Below, piece by piece: positions 1-12,185 of a DNA stretch of 64,000 bases (position 1 is its first letter; every line of letters begins with the position of its first letter). The position numbers and the translations under genes are program-made. The notes beneath the pieces are model-generated. The model saw only the letters and a list, made by a program, of their open reading frames with translations, did no database searches and had not been told where the DNA came from. The stretch is from Rhizoctonia solani (taxonomy: Eukaryota > Basidiomycota > Agaricomycetes > Cantharellales > Ceratobasidiaceae). The stretch lies in the NCBI RefSeq assembly GCF_016906535.1, contig NC_057374.1, positions 744,001 through 808,000 of the forward strand, in the 5' to 3' direction.

Positions 1-1
1 T

Positions 2-157
2 CCAACGGGACTGTATGCGAGCTTGTCTCCCATTCGATTCGGGAGCGACAAAGAATTGGCGAATATGCTGAAAGAACTAAGACCGATCAAGGCTGGCATA
101 AAGGATGTGATGATCGAAACTAAACAAGCACCTCAGGGAGGGAGTTCTCAAACCTGA
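2..157 (+). CDS. possible 3' end of an upstream gene (fragment)
   Basis: An open frame enters from the left window edge and stops at a TGA at 155-157. The roughly 50-residue stretch reads like protein (mixed charged and hydrophobic residues, low repeat content), but I do not recognise a family. It could be the last exon of a gene lying outside the window, an upstream exon of the Gfd2-like gene that follows, or chance. Confidence 0.2.
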   Translation, partial: PTGLYASLSPIRFGSDKELANMLKELRPIKAGIKDVMIETKQAPQGGSSQT

Positions 158-239
158 GAGAGGGATGTTTGAGCAAGCACGGTACGCGTCGTTTATTTTT
201 TGTCTGATTTGGTTCCGAGTACTTGACGCACCTCGATAG

Positions 240-1615
240 GTGTTGTGGCAGATCCTATACGCCGGTCGAGGAGATCTTCCAGGCATATATGGAATCCCGC
301 CTTTACCTCCCTCTCTTCGCATCGTCTGCTTTTCATTCACACTATGGATTGATCCCAACACCTACGACCCATCTCCGAACGAGGATGTTGAAGTTCTTGA
401 CTTTGGTTGGCACGAGCCTATCACCGGCAATACAAAATATTACATCATAGAGGAGTATTCTAGCTTCTCAAAGAGGTCAAACGACAAAGCCGTAAGCCCC
501 CTTATTGAATTCATTCTTCACCCGTTTCAGGCTTGTTACTTAATAGGAATTTACTCATGGAGAATCCATCACTATACCCGAATCAAATATACCCAGCGTT
601 CTTCGGGCTTTATTTTCTGGTACAGAACCCCTTGTTCTCATAGCGCACGACTGGGCACGAACTTGTCGCTTCCTATCCTCCCATGGGATCAACGCCAACT
701 CTCCATCGTGGTATTCAGGCGTCGGAAAACTGCTAGGTTTCGAACGGGCTGGTGAACCTGTTCCAAGCGGACCGACGGCCGAGAACCGCGCGAGGTCTGA
801 AAGCCAATGAATAACCGACATCGCTTCTCCAGCACCCACCCTCCTAATGGGCCATCATCGAACCAACGTCGTGCTTCCAGTGCACGGTATATCGATCTCG
901 ACTCGAAAACTGTACACGAGTTTGAACATAATGTTAAGCAAGAAGAAGGAAAACCCGGAAGAGCGTACGGTGGACGCTGGGACCCGAGCTCGAGCTCACG
1001 TACGTACGCACTCGCATTGAAGTTTACCCGACTTTGTTTTTCTTTCTTTCTTTCTGACGATTAAATAGCCTTTCCGGTGCAAGAACCAGAAAGGGACCGA
1101 CGTTCGCTCTCTCCGCGTTCTCGCACCCGTCCACTGAGCCGGCCGGAAGATAGACACCATAAGCCGATATTTAGACCTGACGAAGACGAAGAAGAGGGTG
1201 AGATTACACGTGTGGATCCCGTCCCAGATGCACATATACTCGACCTGCGCGAATTGTTTGTCGCTTTGGCAGCTACAAAGCGACCCTTTATCTTGTACCC
1301 CTCGATGGCGAATAGATTAGAGCTTGAAGTTCCGGGGTGGTGTGCCGGTAATTGGGCCGTGTGAGTATTCGATTTCAGTGCTGGCATGTTTCCATGCATC
1401 TAATAGATCACTGCAGACAATTCACTGAGATATTCACTTGTCTCGTTGGCCAATCGCCTATCCACCGTCGGATTGAAGAGTTCAAGAAAACGCCTGGTAT
1501 AACTCCTTCGAGGAAGGAAACTGGAGTTCCGACCGTCTTGGAAGGTATTGCCGGGGAAAAGAAGGAGGAGTTAAAGGCTGCGTGGGGTGATTCTAGTGAC
1601 GAGGAGGACGATTAA
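240..1615 (+). CDS. Gfd2/YDR514C-like C-terminal domain protein (RNase H-like fold)
   Basis: Five exons join in frame: 240-491, 547-794, 833-999, 1069-1360 and 1417-1615, giving 385 residues from 240. Position 240 directly follows an AG, so it looks like an acceptor and the true start is probably upstream and unplaced. The first exons carry an acidic strand of the type NEDVEVLDFGWHEP, then YYIIEEY, then EFTHGESI and PLVLIAHDW, and the C-terminal half ends in GWCAGNWA. This order matches the fungal Gfd2/YDR514C-like domain, a DEDD-exonuclease-like fold whose usual end is an HNAGNDA-type block. A low-complexity, charged linker separates the halves. The last block (CAGNWA instead of the usual N-A-G-N-D/E-A) lacks the acidic residue, so nuclease activity is doubtful. 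The tail is acidic. Family assignment is by motif recognition only. Confidence 0.6.
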
Positions 1616-2083
1616 ACAAGCTAGATAGTGTTCGACGACATTTAGATGGAAAAGGAAGTTGATTAAAGTAGCCGGTACCGCGGATGGCACTTCTAGGATC
1701 ATTGTATTCCTACAGCTGACCGCAATATGTATTTACTATTTTTCTTGTATCATAGGATCCCGCTTTCCGTACATTCACATACTTTTGGAATGGCTCTGGC
1801 GTACGCGCACGATGTCTGATAGTAAACGTACAGCTAGTAGCTTATTTACCCCAGTGTAAGGTGCATACATTCAGTTAGTCAGAAAGTGTACACGTACAAT
1901 GCCTCGTTCTCTATGCTACAGTACCATACAAGCCCTTGAATGGCTCGAACTCAACCTGGCCACCATTCAATTCAATTACCTAACAGTTTGTATTGGCCAC
2001 CAGCTTACCCACATTCAGGGTAACCTCCGATAAAGTGGAGGTTCATAGCATGTCGGGAATCTCGGAGTGGAGGTAGGTGTATC

Positions 2084-2090
2084 TATAAAT
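2084..2090 (+). promoter_or_regulatory. TATA box of the oxidoreductase gene
   Basis: TATAAAT lies 74 bp upstream of the ATG at 2164, at a spacing typical for a fungal TATA box with a short leader. A pyrimidine-rich stretch with CACC precedes the start codon. Confidence 0.45.
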
Positions 2091-2163
2091 GAACAAGCAC
2101 CTCGTTGAGGGGTATTAAAAGCGCACCAAGCAATATCCACATTGTCCCAGCACATTTACCACC

Positions 2164-3492
2164 ATGAGCCCCATCACTAACCGTAGCGCAATCTACAACT
2201 CCATCCCAGACGACTACCCGGTCCTGAACGAGACTATAACTCTTGGCACAGATATAATCGACTTGGAATCTGTACCGCTCAACGGCGGAATACTCGCCAA
2301 GTCCCTCTGGCTCTCGATTGACCCGTTCCTACGCGAGCGTATGCGTGACCCAAGTATCGAGTCGTACGCACCCGGGTATCAGCTTGGTAAACCGATCTCG
2401 GGGTATGCAATCGTCCAGGTCGTGAAATCCGAGCTGGCCAACGTCAAGATTGGTGATTTTTTGAGGTTCGATGACTGTCGTATGTTTAACTGGGTCTCTA
2501 ATTGTTGATGTGGCTAACATTTGAGGGGGGCGATAGCATTCCAGGAATATAATGTTTTGTCGCCTGATCATGTTTTTACTCCGATTAAAGAAGAGGAAGG
2601 TGTACCGTTGTCGTTGCACACTGGGCTACTTGGTATGCCTGGTAAGTGATCACAAAGCCCTCAGATAGTTAAAGGGTTAGGAACAACCCACCAATGCTAT
2701 TAGGGCAAACTGCGTTCTATGGTTTGGAAGTCGTCGGGAGGCCAGTCAGGGGAGAAACCATCTTCGTATCGTCAGGGGCCAGCGCCGTAGGCTCGTGAGT
2801 TTTATCCATACCTTCACGCTCTCCTACGTCCAATATTTCTACCTTTTAGATTGGTTGCACAACTTTCCAAAGCCAAAGGGCTTAAAGTCATTGCCTCGGC
2901 AGGGTCAGATGATAAGGTCGCATTTATGAAAAGCATTGGTGTAGACGTAGCGTTCAACTATAAGACCGAGAAAGTAGAGGATGTCCTTGCTAGGGAGGGT
3001 CCGATTGACATATACTGGGATAATGTAGGGGGGCCGACGCTTGATGTGAGTTCCTTTCTTGTTTGACTTGGAGCACGTCGGCTTATGTAATGAATATAGG
3101 CTGCATTGGGTGCATTTACCCGTGGTGGACGGGTTGTTGTATGTGGAAATATGTCGGATTATAATACCAAACAGCCATATGGTATCAAGGTGAAAAGATT
3201 GGTTCACATCGTGACTGATTATATTGCTCACTCCTCTCAGAATGCTGGACAGATACTGTCTAGACGGCTTCGGGTAGAAGGTTTCTACTGGTTCCTTGCA
3301 GGAGAAACTTACGAGGGCCAGAGAAATAAATCAGAGAAGTTCATGCAGGCTGTAGTACCCTTGGTAAAATCGGGCAAACTCAAGTGGTCTGAACACGTTT
3401 ATAGTGGGATCGAGAGTGTGGGCGAGGCAGTAGTTGCAGTTCAAAGAGGGACTGCTACTGCCAAGGTCGTAGTGAAAGTGGGCGATATCTGA
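2164..3492 (+). CDS. zinc-independent MDR oxidoreductase (prostaglandin/alkenal reductase-like)
   Basis: Five exons (2164-2479, 2537-2641, 2704-2794, 2850-3045, 3100-3492) join in frame to 366 residues, the usual length of the leukotriene B4 dehydrogenase/alkenal double-bond reductase branch of the medium-chain dehydrogenases. These enzymes reduce the C=C bond of enals and enones with NADPH in the cytosol. Visible signs are an N-terminal GroES-like part, GLLGMPGQTAFYGLE, a nucleotide-binding turn SGASAVGSLVAQL, the family signature DNVGGPTLD, and the absence of the catalytic zinc cysteine/histidine set. The cofactor turn is SGASAVG rather than the more common GAAGAVG. The ATG follows a TATA box by 74 bp and opens directly into the conserved N-terminus. 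Substrate is not predictable from sequence; in basidiomycetes such genes are often linked to aldehyde detoxification. Confidence 0.85.
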
Positions 3493-3801
3493 GAAGTGTT
3501 TACTAATGAACATCATTGTAATAAATAATATATGGCTTTCACAGGTCGCTGATAATTGGAATGTGGTATTACATATCTCAGTCAGAGGTCCAATCGAACG
3601 ACTACGAAACTTCCCTTGTTACACAGCCTATATTTTTGGGGTATCAGGCAGAGCGATCAGGTTTGATGACTAGTCCTCAGACTTCGTTAATATCAAGAAA
3701 GAATCGACTAAAATTTGGCCCCAGTTTACTCACAAAAGCAAATTGAACACTACACCCCCAGTGCGCGCACAGTCATTTGGTTGGTTCTAGCTCCAAATCC
3801 T

Positions 3802-5699
3802 CTAAACTGAGATATCATTCAGACTTTGTGGTAGACAACACAAGCTGGAAATACTCACATCCTTACCAACAATATGCCCGCCTTGAATCATCCAAATCTT
3901 CGAGGCAACAGGTTTTGCCATTGTTACACTCCGCCAACCCAGTCTGCTTACCACGGGGCTAGTAAAGCCAATCTCTACGATACTTGGAGTCTCGCTCCCT
4001 ACTACATCCACAAGTACTTGCTCGTCCAGATACGACCGATCGGGGCTGACCCACCACTCTCGGAGCGCACGAACCCATCTTTGCTCTATACTTGCGTTGC
4101 GACCCTTTAATGGTGTATTTGGCGGGTTGATCTGGTTTGGGTGCGGCTCGGAATGACGTTTGCTAGCGAATGGGCAAAACTCGATCACTGATAATGTCAA
4201 ACTCCCGAATCTCTGTCCGGGGCTGCTGCGCAAATATCTCGAACCTGATACCCAATTGATCCAGTCCGCTTGTTGGTTATCATCACTAAACCAACGTGTG
4301 ATAGGTTCACCCCACTCCGCCCACTCAAACACCTTGGGACCCAATGAACTGTCCATCAAATCGGACAGTCCACTTGTATTCACAAAGATGCGATAAGTCA
4401 CGTCTTGCGGCTCGATATGTGTGTCGTAAGAAAGGGGAAATATCAACCCGATAGTCCCAACGTGTGTGGATGCCAGCTTGGTATGCTTCGTTTTGTGCAT
4501 TAACCTCCCCGGGATCGGATCTGAACGTAGCGCCAAGGCCGATGCTAGCACACTCATGGTCCGATCAATCGTTGGAAACTCAAAGCAGAACGAATAATCA
4601 AGGCATTGGTAGTTGCTGGCTATAACATGCGTCTCCGAACCGATAGGCTCATTGACAACTGGCTTGAGAAAATCCCGATAGACAAGTAAACTAACGCAAG
4701 ATAGAGCGGAACCATCGCTTGCGGCAGCATGATATAGTATCAGAGTTTGTTTGTCCAGGAAACCTAGGTCACAAACACCGTTGCGGGAGCTTATCCTGTT
4801 CAGCAAGGTAGCAGTTCTCCAGTTCCAGATCAGTACCTCATACGTGAGGGACTTGATGTCGGCAAATTTAGCCACGAGTATATCGCCCATAATTTCAAGA
4901 GTTATGCTGGAGGCCTCCTTGGACTGGAGCATAAATTCAAGCATGACCAAAACGATAGGGTTCTTGGCCAGTGGATGTGATAAGCTAGTTTTAGAAGAAC
5001 GGAAAAGTAGCCGGACCTGGTCCTTCCTGTGATTCAGATATGAATCAGCATGGGCAACATATGGATATTCGATACGAACCGAGGCAAGTCTACTACCGCC
5101 AGCACGACCAGTTCTTGGCTCAGGTCCAGTGTGAATTCATGAAAATTAAGCCCGAACTTGATAGGCTTGGGTAATTGTTGTACATCCAGCTGTACAACTT
5201 GAATTGCGTCAGCCAGTTTAGGATCCCGAGTGGTGGAGTATGCAGAGATGAATGAACCCTCTCTCAGCTCCCATAATAAAATACGATCCTTTGGCATGGG
5301 CAACTCAATAGCTGGACCGAATTTCATCTCCCCCCAGGCTTTTCAATTACGAGTTAGTCAGGTATGCCCTCCCATAAGTATGAACGACAACATACCATCC
5401 CGATATCGTATTACATCCTCCAGTATTGAGGAAATAGTGACATCACTTGAGTATTCAATTATTTCAAGTCTATTCATCTCCAACTCGATCCGCAGCTGGA
5501 GAATAACCGAATTTTTGACTAGGTCGTAGGCACGTCTATCTGCCTAAGACCACCAAAGGTAACGAAAGGACCAACTGAATGAAACAAATATCCTCACTGT
5601 GGAGTACCGGATGATAGTTCTGAAGTTACAGGATTGTAGTATGCGTACGATGACTTCGTTTGGGAAATGGTTGAATGATATCTGGGTGGCTTTATTCAT
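3802..5699 (-). CDS. F-box protein, agaricomycete-type, with long C-terminal region
   Basis: Four exons on the minus strand (5699-5598, 5543-5396, 5338-5080, 5026-3802) join in frame to 577 residues. Exon 1 encodes the F-box (about residues 8-34, core FPNEVIVRILQSCNF). Exon 2 continues with RRAYDLVKNSVILQLRIELE, the stretch that typically follows the F-box in large agaricomycete F-box families. F-box proteins dock substrates on SCF ubiquitin ligases through Skp1. The C-terminal 400 residues have alternating beta-type patterns (for example VLIWNWRTATLL) resembling beta-propeller blades, probably the substrate-binding part. A paralogue with the same intron positions lies at 10349-11765 on the other strand. 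The last about 20 residues may include an unrecognised terminal intron (a GTAAGG and a GTGAGT occur there), so the extreme C-terminus is uncertain. Confidence 0.75.
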
Positions 5700-7584
5700 G
5701 TCGAAAGTAATGGATAGAAACTGAAGGTGTATACGCCGAGTATCGAGTTGTGGCCGTGAGTGTGGTGGTTGTTTGCTTTGCGACGGGCGGTTGTCACGTG
5801 TATGATCTGATGCAGAACTGCCACCATCGATGTTGCTGGTGCATCAGCGAATCTAGGATTCAACAATGAGTCCTTGTGGCGTGGAAAAGCTTGGATATTT
5901 GGTATACGCTGAATGGAACTACGAATAATCCTAACTGCTTTGAGCGCATACATCCATGATAGAATAGAATTATGTAACGTGAGTATCCAGATAACGGGCG
6001 ACTATGGTGAATTCCCAGCATATCACTATGGGTCTTCGGGGATATTGATAACTATCGTCGATTCCTATACATGCAACATCAGCCTTTCGGATCCATGACT
6101 TGAAAGTATTGTACGTCTCCAAGAATGTATTGATTCTTTTATAATTCATATGCTGAGAATAGGTTTCGATCAACAAAAGTGCATAATGCGTGATACATGG
6201 TAACACCAGGACAACACTTCTTGGTGGGTCGATGCATACGCTTATATAATCACACAATGTCGCAGGTGTCCGTTCATGTGACACATCTCACGCCCTCGTT
6301 CGTCAAGGGAACACAATAACGCAGAGTGGTCAATTATATAAAAGGCGCTTGCTTCGTAGTACGTGCTGCACTAGACAGGGGCACGGCTTCTTGACCTTCG
6401 CCCTTGTGTGCGTGTGTCTTAACCTCCCTACGCATCTACTCCAAGTTCACCGTTGTTAGGCTGTGTCTTATCATCATTTACAGAAAGGCTTGATTCAAGC
6501 CCATTAGTCAAACGACCTACTGCTGCGTTGTATCCAATTGAACAGAAAACGCATACACCCACCGGGTGTGCATTGGTGTGTCCCTGACATAAAGTAACCC
6601 CATTATATTAATGCATCCTATGACCCATGAAGTCAGGTGAAACGCACATTAATCAACTACCCTATCGCAACCGAGCGCTGGTACATAAAAGGACATACGC
6701 AACTGCGGAACATCAAACCTGTGTCTGCCCATGCACTTGATACGCGTGTTCATCAATAGCGCCGCAATTGCCGTTCCTATTCGGCCCGAAACACGCGCTG
6801 GATTTTTCTTGGTTCTAGAGCGACCTCATCCCTTCCTTCGGAGTTTAGAGCTAAAAGTTTTTGTTTAAAAATTTAGGAGCCCCACCGCGCGCGTATACGG
6901 TACTGTACCAAATGATATCGATGCAATTGATCACCGAGATTGACTAATGCGCTCTCGAATCTCCGGTGAATCTAGACATGATCACGTCACGGTCGGTAAC
7001 AAGTTGATCATTCAAGGTGAATAGGCTCGTGTTACCAACGAGTGTTTGGAAGATAGTGCACTATCATCGAAAACGGCGATTATGAGATCGAAGAGCGAGT
7101 TGTATTTTATAGCCCCTGTGAATAGATGTGCATTTTCATACAAACTGAGGTGAAGATCGAGCGCGTGTATCCGAGGTTAAGTGTGGGGTGGGGTTGAAAT
7201 TGCCTATTCAGGAAAAAGAACAATCAATCTGGTCTATGGGGTCTCTTCCGAAGTAGCATTTAATATAGGGCCGCTTTATCGGTCAGTTGTACTCCCTCGG
7301 AATGTATATGCCGGTGAGTGGGGGCCCGGGCTGGGGTCGGTGGAATCGAGCACAAGGAGCTCGGCGCTTAAGAGGTCCAGGGCCGAGGGTGGTGCAATTG
7401 GAAATGGAGGTCGAAAACTGAACAAGCCGAGACCGGTGAGATCAAGGAGGAGCAAGCGACGCGCGCGAAAGTCCCGTTTGATCCTAGCCACCACTGGACG
7501 CTTATTCGAATATTTTATACCCTCTACCTACTTGGACTCTTACCGAGCCCAACTCTTCCTACATCTGCCTTTGTATCTGCTATC
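5700..7584. other. intergenic region without a supportable gene
   Basis: About 1.9 kb separates the divergent F-box and PP2C genes. Only short unsupported reading frames occur. A strong TATA-like element (TATATAAAA at 6335-6343) is not followed by a convincing reading frame, and a purine-rich stretch at 7300-7490 is probably promoter or leader of the phosphatase gene. I see no RNA gene or repeat structure here. Confidence 0.4.
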
Positions 7585-9615
7585 ATGGTTCGTTTTCAAT
7601 TGTGTTATCTCTCCATTTTTGTCCTAATTTTCGATTAGGGTCAAACACTGTCAGAGCCCGGTCAGTAGAGACGCTTGGATCCCGATACATGTCATTAACC
7701 AATCCTACAGTAACTACCAAGAACTCGGATACCGGCAGTGATGAGCGATACATGTATGGTGTCTCAGAAATGCAGGGCTGGCGCATCAGTTGGTGGAAAT
7801 CTGATAATTTTGGAATTTTGCTTATCCAAATTCAGGCATGGAGGATGCGCACACGACCGTACTCAAGCTCGATTCGCAGTCAAATAATGCATTCTTTGCT
7901 GTATTCGATGGCCACGGCGGTACGCATTGACCTGCCCTGGACCCACGCTTTTGCTCACTGTGAATCATACCATAGGCTCCACAGTAGCAAAGTATGCCGG
8001 ATCACATGTGCACGAGAGACTCAAGTCGGATGCTGGATACCAGAGCAAGGATTACAAAGGAGCACTGAAACGCGCCTTTCTAGGTACCGATGACGACTTG
8101 CGTGCAGGTTTGTGTTCTCTCCAACTTTTTGTGGAGACTTATCTCATTGTTTGTCCCGATAGACCCTGCGTTCTTCCATGACCCATCGGGATGTACTGCG
8201 GTTGCGGCTCTTCTTACAGAGAACAAGATCTTGGTTGTACGTCTATATACGCGCTATTCCACTGATACATAATTAACGTACAGTGCTCCATTTTTAGGCC
8301 AATGCCGGTGACTCTCGATCAGTGATGTCCGTCAAGGGTGTCGTCAAAGAGCTCAGTTTCGACCACAAGCCCCAGAATCCTTGTCAGTGGCTATTCACAC
8401 GACCCGCTATTCTCATGCACTGACTTGCATTCCACAGCTGAGACGGCCCGAATTACAGCCGCTGGAGGCTACGTCGAGTTCAACCGTGTGAATGGTACGT
8501 ATGACAGGACATCTCATAATCCTTACTAAACGTCCTTTAGGCAATCTCGCCCTGTCGCGTGCCATCGGTGACTTTGAATTCAAACAGAACTATGCGATTC
8601 AGCCTGAACAACAGATCGTCACCTCAAACCCGGATATTACCGAACACGACATCACCGATGAAGATGAATTCATCATTCTCGCCTGTGACGGCATCTGGGA
8701 TTGCCTTACTTCTCAACAAGTCGTCGACTGCGTTCGTCGGCTCGCTGCCGAAAAGAAGAGCCTTGGCGAGATCTGCGAGACGATCATGGATCGATGCGTC
8801 GCGCCCGATTCCGATATTGGTGCCGGAATTGGCTGCGATAATATGACGATCATGGTCGTCGCGATTTTGAACGGCCGGACAAAGGAGGAGTGGTATGATT
8901 GGATGGCAGATCGGGTCAACCGCAAGTGGGGCCATGAGACTCCCGAGGAGCTTCCCCAGCTGTACTCGGAGGCACGTATCGCCGCCGCACGCAATCGCGC
9001 CGCTGGCCGTGGACCTGCCGGCAGCGCTCTTCCCAGCGCTGGTCTGAGCATGCTCCAAAGGATCCTGAACGGTGCTGGTGCTCCTGGTCTCTCCGGTGCC
9101 CCGCTCGCGGGTGGATTAGCCAGCCGATTGGCGTTTGACGCCGACTCGAGTGATGAAGAGATGGACGAGGACGAGGAGCCAGGTTCGGCTGGTAAGCTGT
9201 TTGGCAATCGAACGAGGGGGCTGGGAGAGGAAGATGACGACGAGCTCGCGAAGGAGGGAGGAGAGAATGGCCAGCGGAAAGAGCTGGACTCTCTCAAGGC
9301 CCAATTAGACGAACTCGAGAATGGATTGGAAGATAAAGTCAAGGAAGCCGAAGGGGAGCTAGGCAAGAACGGGGCGAAGAACGGTGGTGACGATGTCGTC
9401 GCTCACATTGAGGATGTGGACAAGGATGTACGTGTTTATTTGTCTATACTGTTTTCTCTTGCTAACTTTCTAACTAGGCACAGCCCAACGGCTATGGTCT
9501 TTCCTCTAGGCTGCCGACTGCGATCGGTAGTCCTCTTGTACCCACACCTCAAGTACTTCGCGATCATGTACGCACTCCGTCGCCCAATCTGACCAGCGCA
9601 ACCGGGAGTTCTTAG
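7585..9615 (+). CDS. PTC2: PP2C-family protein phosphatase, PTC2/PTC3-like
   Basis: Ten exons (7585-7587, 7639-7660, 7711-7788, 7836-7919, 7976-8107, 8163-8236, 8298-8382, 8438-8494, 8541-9427, 9478-9615) join to 519 residues. The protein starts MGQTLSEPV, as in yeast PTC2/PTC3, and the first coding exon is only the ATG. PP2C metal-binding motifs follow in order: RISMEDAHTTV, FAVFDGHGGSTVA, NAGDSRSV, LALSRAIGDFEFK, ILACDGIWDC and GCDNMTIMVV. The enzyme removes phosphate from serine/threonine in stress-MAPK and checkpoint signalling. After the catalytic domain (to about residue 300) comes an alanine/glycine-rich stretch and a long acidic, coiled-coil-prone tail. The tail is longer than in yeast. 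All metal-binding aspartates appear present, so an active enzyme is expected. Confidence 0.93.
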
Positions 9616-10348
9616 TTGGCCTCGAGCGAGTGAACATGTACGATAGCTGTGAGAAATGTGCTCACATTCGTAGGGGGGGGGGTTATTTGTGTTTGATAGT
9701 TTCTTTCGAGAGGGTTTGGTCTAGTTTGTGTGTGCGTGTGCGTGTGACTAAGTATTAATATAAGACTTTGTTGTATCTCATCATAAGCAATCGAATGAAT
9801 TATCAAGTGGGTTCCACAAGGTACCTTCTCTCGGGGAATTCTTGACAAGACGGACGAATTGGACTAGGTGACTTTGACTGTGTAAGACCTTGCATGCACG
9901 CGGGTCAACGTTTCCGCAAGTTTACCACATAACGGTCTTCGTAAAAGAGTTTCGATTGCAACTATCTTATAGATGTGTCGGGATCTTGCTTAGATCTCAT
10001 TATGTACGTAAAATGCACAGTATGCACGATATTCCTATCCAAGAATGAACCCATGGAGCAAGATGAATGACTCGCGCATACACGCTAGGTTGAGGATTGG
10101 GTGGAGGGAAATGACACCCATAAGAGAGAACTATAACAATATACATGAATGGCTTTCTAAGTCCGTCATACATGGCCATTTAGCTGAATAAGATGCTTTA
10201 ATTTCTTGCTGGTTGACTCTCTCATACCCACGTAGATCTAGACAGACTCAGGTAGGTGCGCTATGTTACATTACGTTTCGTTGTTAGCTATGTTGGATTT
10301 ATGTAGCGTTATGGATTGGTACTTGCCACCAACTCCCCATACCCAATA
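9616..10348. other. intergenic region
   Basis: Apart from the poly(G) run and the GT-rich repeat, nothing gene-like is visible. It must hold the phosphatase terminator and the promoter of the second F-box gene. Confidence 0.4.
9673..9682. repeat. poly(G) tract, 10 nt
   Basis: A run of ten G lies 58 nt downstream of the phosphatase stop codon, probably in the 3' UTR. A GT-rich simple repeat follows at about 9725-9748. It is one of five G/C homopolymers of 10-11 nt in the window. Confidence 0.9.
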
Positions 10349-11765
10349 ATGAGACCTCAGTCCCGAATCGACAGAATACCCGACGAAGTGATCGTTCGGA
10401 TACTACATATGTGTTCGTATCGGGAAATATTAGGGTTTTCGGTGGTACGTACGCACACTTGTGATTTCGTGACCTTATTGTCGAAGCCATATGATGTGTG
10501 AATAGACATGTCGTCGATATCGCTGCCTGGTAGCAAACACAACAAGTCTGCAGCTACACATGGAACTCGTTTTACACTACATGGAAACTTTTGCTCCGTC
10601 TTCAGCATCTAGCTCGAGTTGTGCGTCCAAACTGGAAGATCTTAGGAATTGGCAAGATGGTGAGGAACAAACCCAAGTGTAAAAGACGCATTGAACGTTT
10701 ACATTATGTTACCAGCTTGGTCTAAATTTAACCTTGAGTCTCCTATCAAAGAGGTATATGATGTCCGTGATGCAGCCTTTTTGGATGTACGCGATGGAGT
10801 GTTTATCAAAGGGTTCACCTCGAATCCTGAGTTTCAATTAAACTCGTTGCTGGTCGTGCCTTCGGAATCGGATAGCCACCCTAGTACTCTTCACTTCGAC
10901 TTCAATTTCCGCACTGCAGTGGTAGATCCGAGCCAAGAGCTAGTTGTGCTGGTTGAGTTTGATTCCGGGAGCCCAACACGGTTAGAATCTCTTACTTATA
11001 TGAGTGCAATTCGGTTGACCAAACGGGGTTGATTCTAGTGCATATATTCATCTCGCTTCTAGCGTTACTGGGAAACCCCATCCATTATCCTCATCGTCCT
11101 GCTTTGAGATCAATTATGAGAAGGTTATTCTGAAAATGCGAATGCCCTATATCGCTATCATGGCGGAAATACTCACTGTTGCCTTTTGGGAGGTTAGAAG
11201 AGGTACTCGACACTATAAGGTCTTCATTTGGAACTGGCGAACTGGTGACCTTCTTCATACGATATACTCAGATAAAAGTAGAATCTATGGCCTTTCTTTT
11301 CTCAGTTGTGATTATCTTGCAATTCTCGGTGCCGTTGGAGAGTCTGGTGGCGATCTGCTTCATCTGTTGATATATGATGTACGCTCAAATTTCCATGATC
11401 ACGGTCGTATGCCCCACCAGGATCCCACCGCCCCTTCATCTAAACTTATCAACCCTGTGATGCAGCTCAATTTTCCTAGATTACAAGAATCCTGGCTCTT
11501 ATGTCAAACTATTCAGAGGTTAGGTTTCATGACCCAGGCTGACTGTTTCCCCGGCCGTTTGACGAAAATCGGTTCTTCGGTCTTTGGTTACTCGCAGACG
11601 CCTATTTTAGGAATAAAACTAAGTTTGCTGGAGCCCATGGGAAACAATGAGTTCAAGATACATCTTTTCCGCATCTTTATATCTGTAGACCAGTTACTAC
11701 AAAGGATACAAAGTCAAAGGGAAAACCAAGGGCATCACGAAACCGGGCTCTATCAGGCCCAATAA
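10349..11765 (+). CDS. F-box protein, paralogue of the 3802-5699 gene, C-terminally truncated
   Basis: Four exons (10349-10444, 10506-10659, 10716-10980, 11039-11765) join in frame to 413 residues. The F-box core is IPDEVIVRILHMCSY, followed by LVANTTSLQLHMELVL, then a propeller-like region with KVFIWNWRTGDLL. All three introns fall at the same places and phases as in the minus-strand paralogue, so the two derive from one duplication. The paralogue runs on for about 160 more residues. Here the frame ends at 11765, but traces of the missing region remain downstream in another frame (about 11750-11870, read as SGPIIYAKWK, aligning with the paralogue's LGPKVFEWAEWG), interrupted by stops. The gene may therefore be a decaying copy, although its first 400 residues are open. 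Confidence 0.65.
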
Positions 11766-12185
11766 TATATGCGAAATGGAAATAATCAGACTCACTTGAT
11801 CGGATTAAGCGCGGATATGGCAAGAACCAACCGGTGCAACCAATGTTCCTGAAACGTGCCTGAGATAGGAATATTGTTAGCGGATCCTGACATGCGAGGC
11901 GTATTTGACTGACAACAGGAATATGTAAATACGTTTCATGATCAACCACATATATTTTTGAACCACGCTGTCATTTCCTAACGTCCTGATGCATGCGCTG
12001 GTCGGCAACATGTATGAAGGTCAATAACTGCCACCAGGAATGTGTCCGGGCCACCGCGTGAGGTTGTCCGCGGCGTTAGGGCGGGCTAGTTCGGAGGTTT
12101 TATGTGTGAGATTTAAGTGAAATTAATATACATTGTTCATTCCTTAGCTAGATGGCTGTAGGTGTACATATAGTAAATTAAATTA
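11766..12185. other. intergenic region with decayed F-box C-terminus
   Basis: The first about 110 bp hold out-of-frame traces of the F-box family C-terminus. The rest lies downstream of the Plavaka gene on the other strand. I looked for the terminal inverted repeat of the transposon here and could not see one that matches the far side. Confidence 0.3.

Noticed and set aside
6335..7180. Hidden gene behind the TATATAAAA element at 6335
   Set aside because: No reading frame of more than about 45 codons and no splice pattern producing a recognisable protein follow it.
7181..7627. 148-residue frame upstream of the phosphatase gene
   Set aside because: It runs through the likely leader and first intron of the PP2C gene and has a random, arginine-rich composition.
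8713..9366. 217-residue antisense frame over the phosphatase gene
   Set aside because: Serine-rich shadow of the acidic and alanine-rich coding strand of the PP2C gene.
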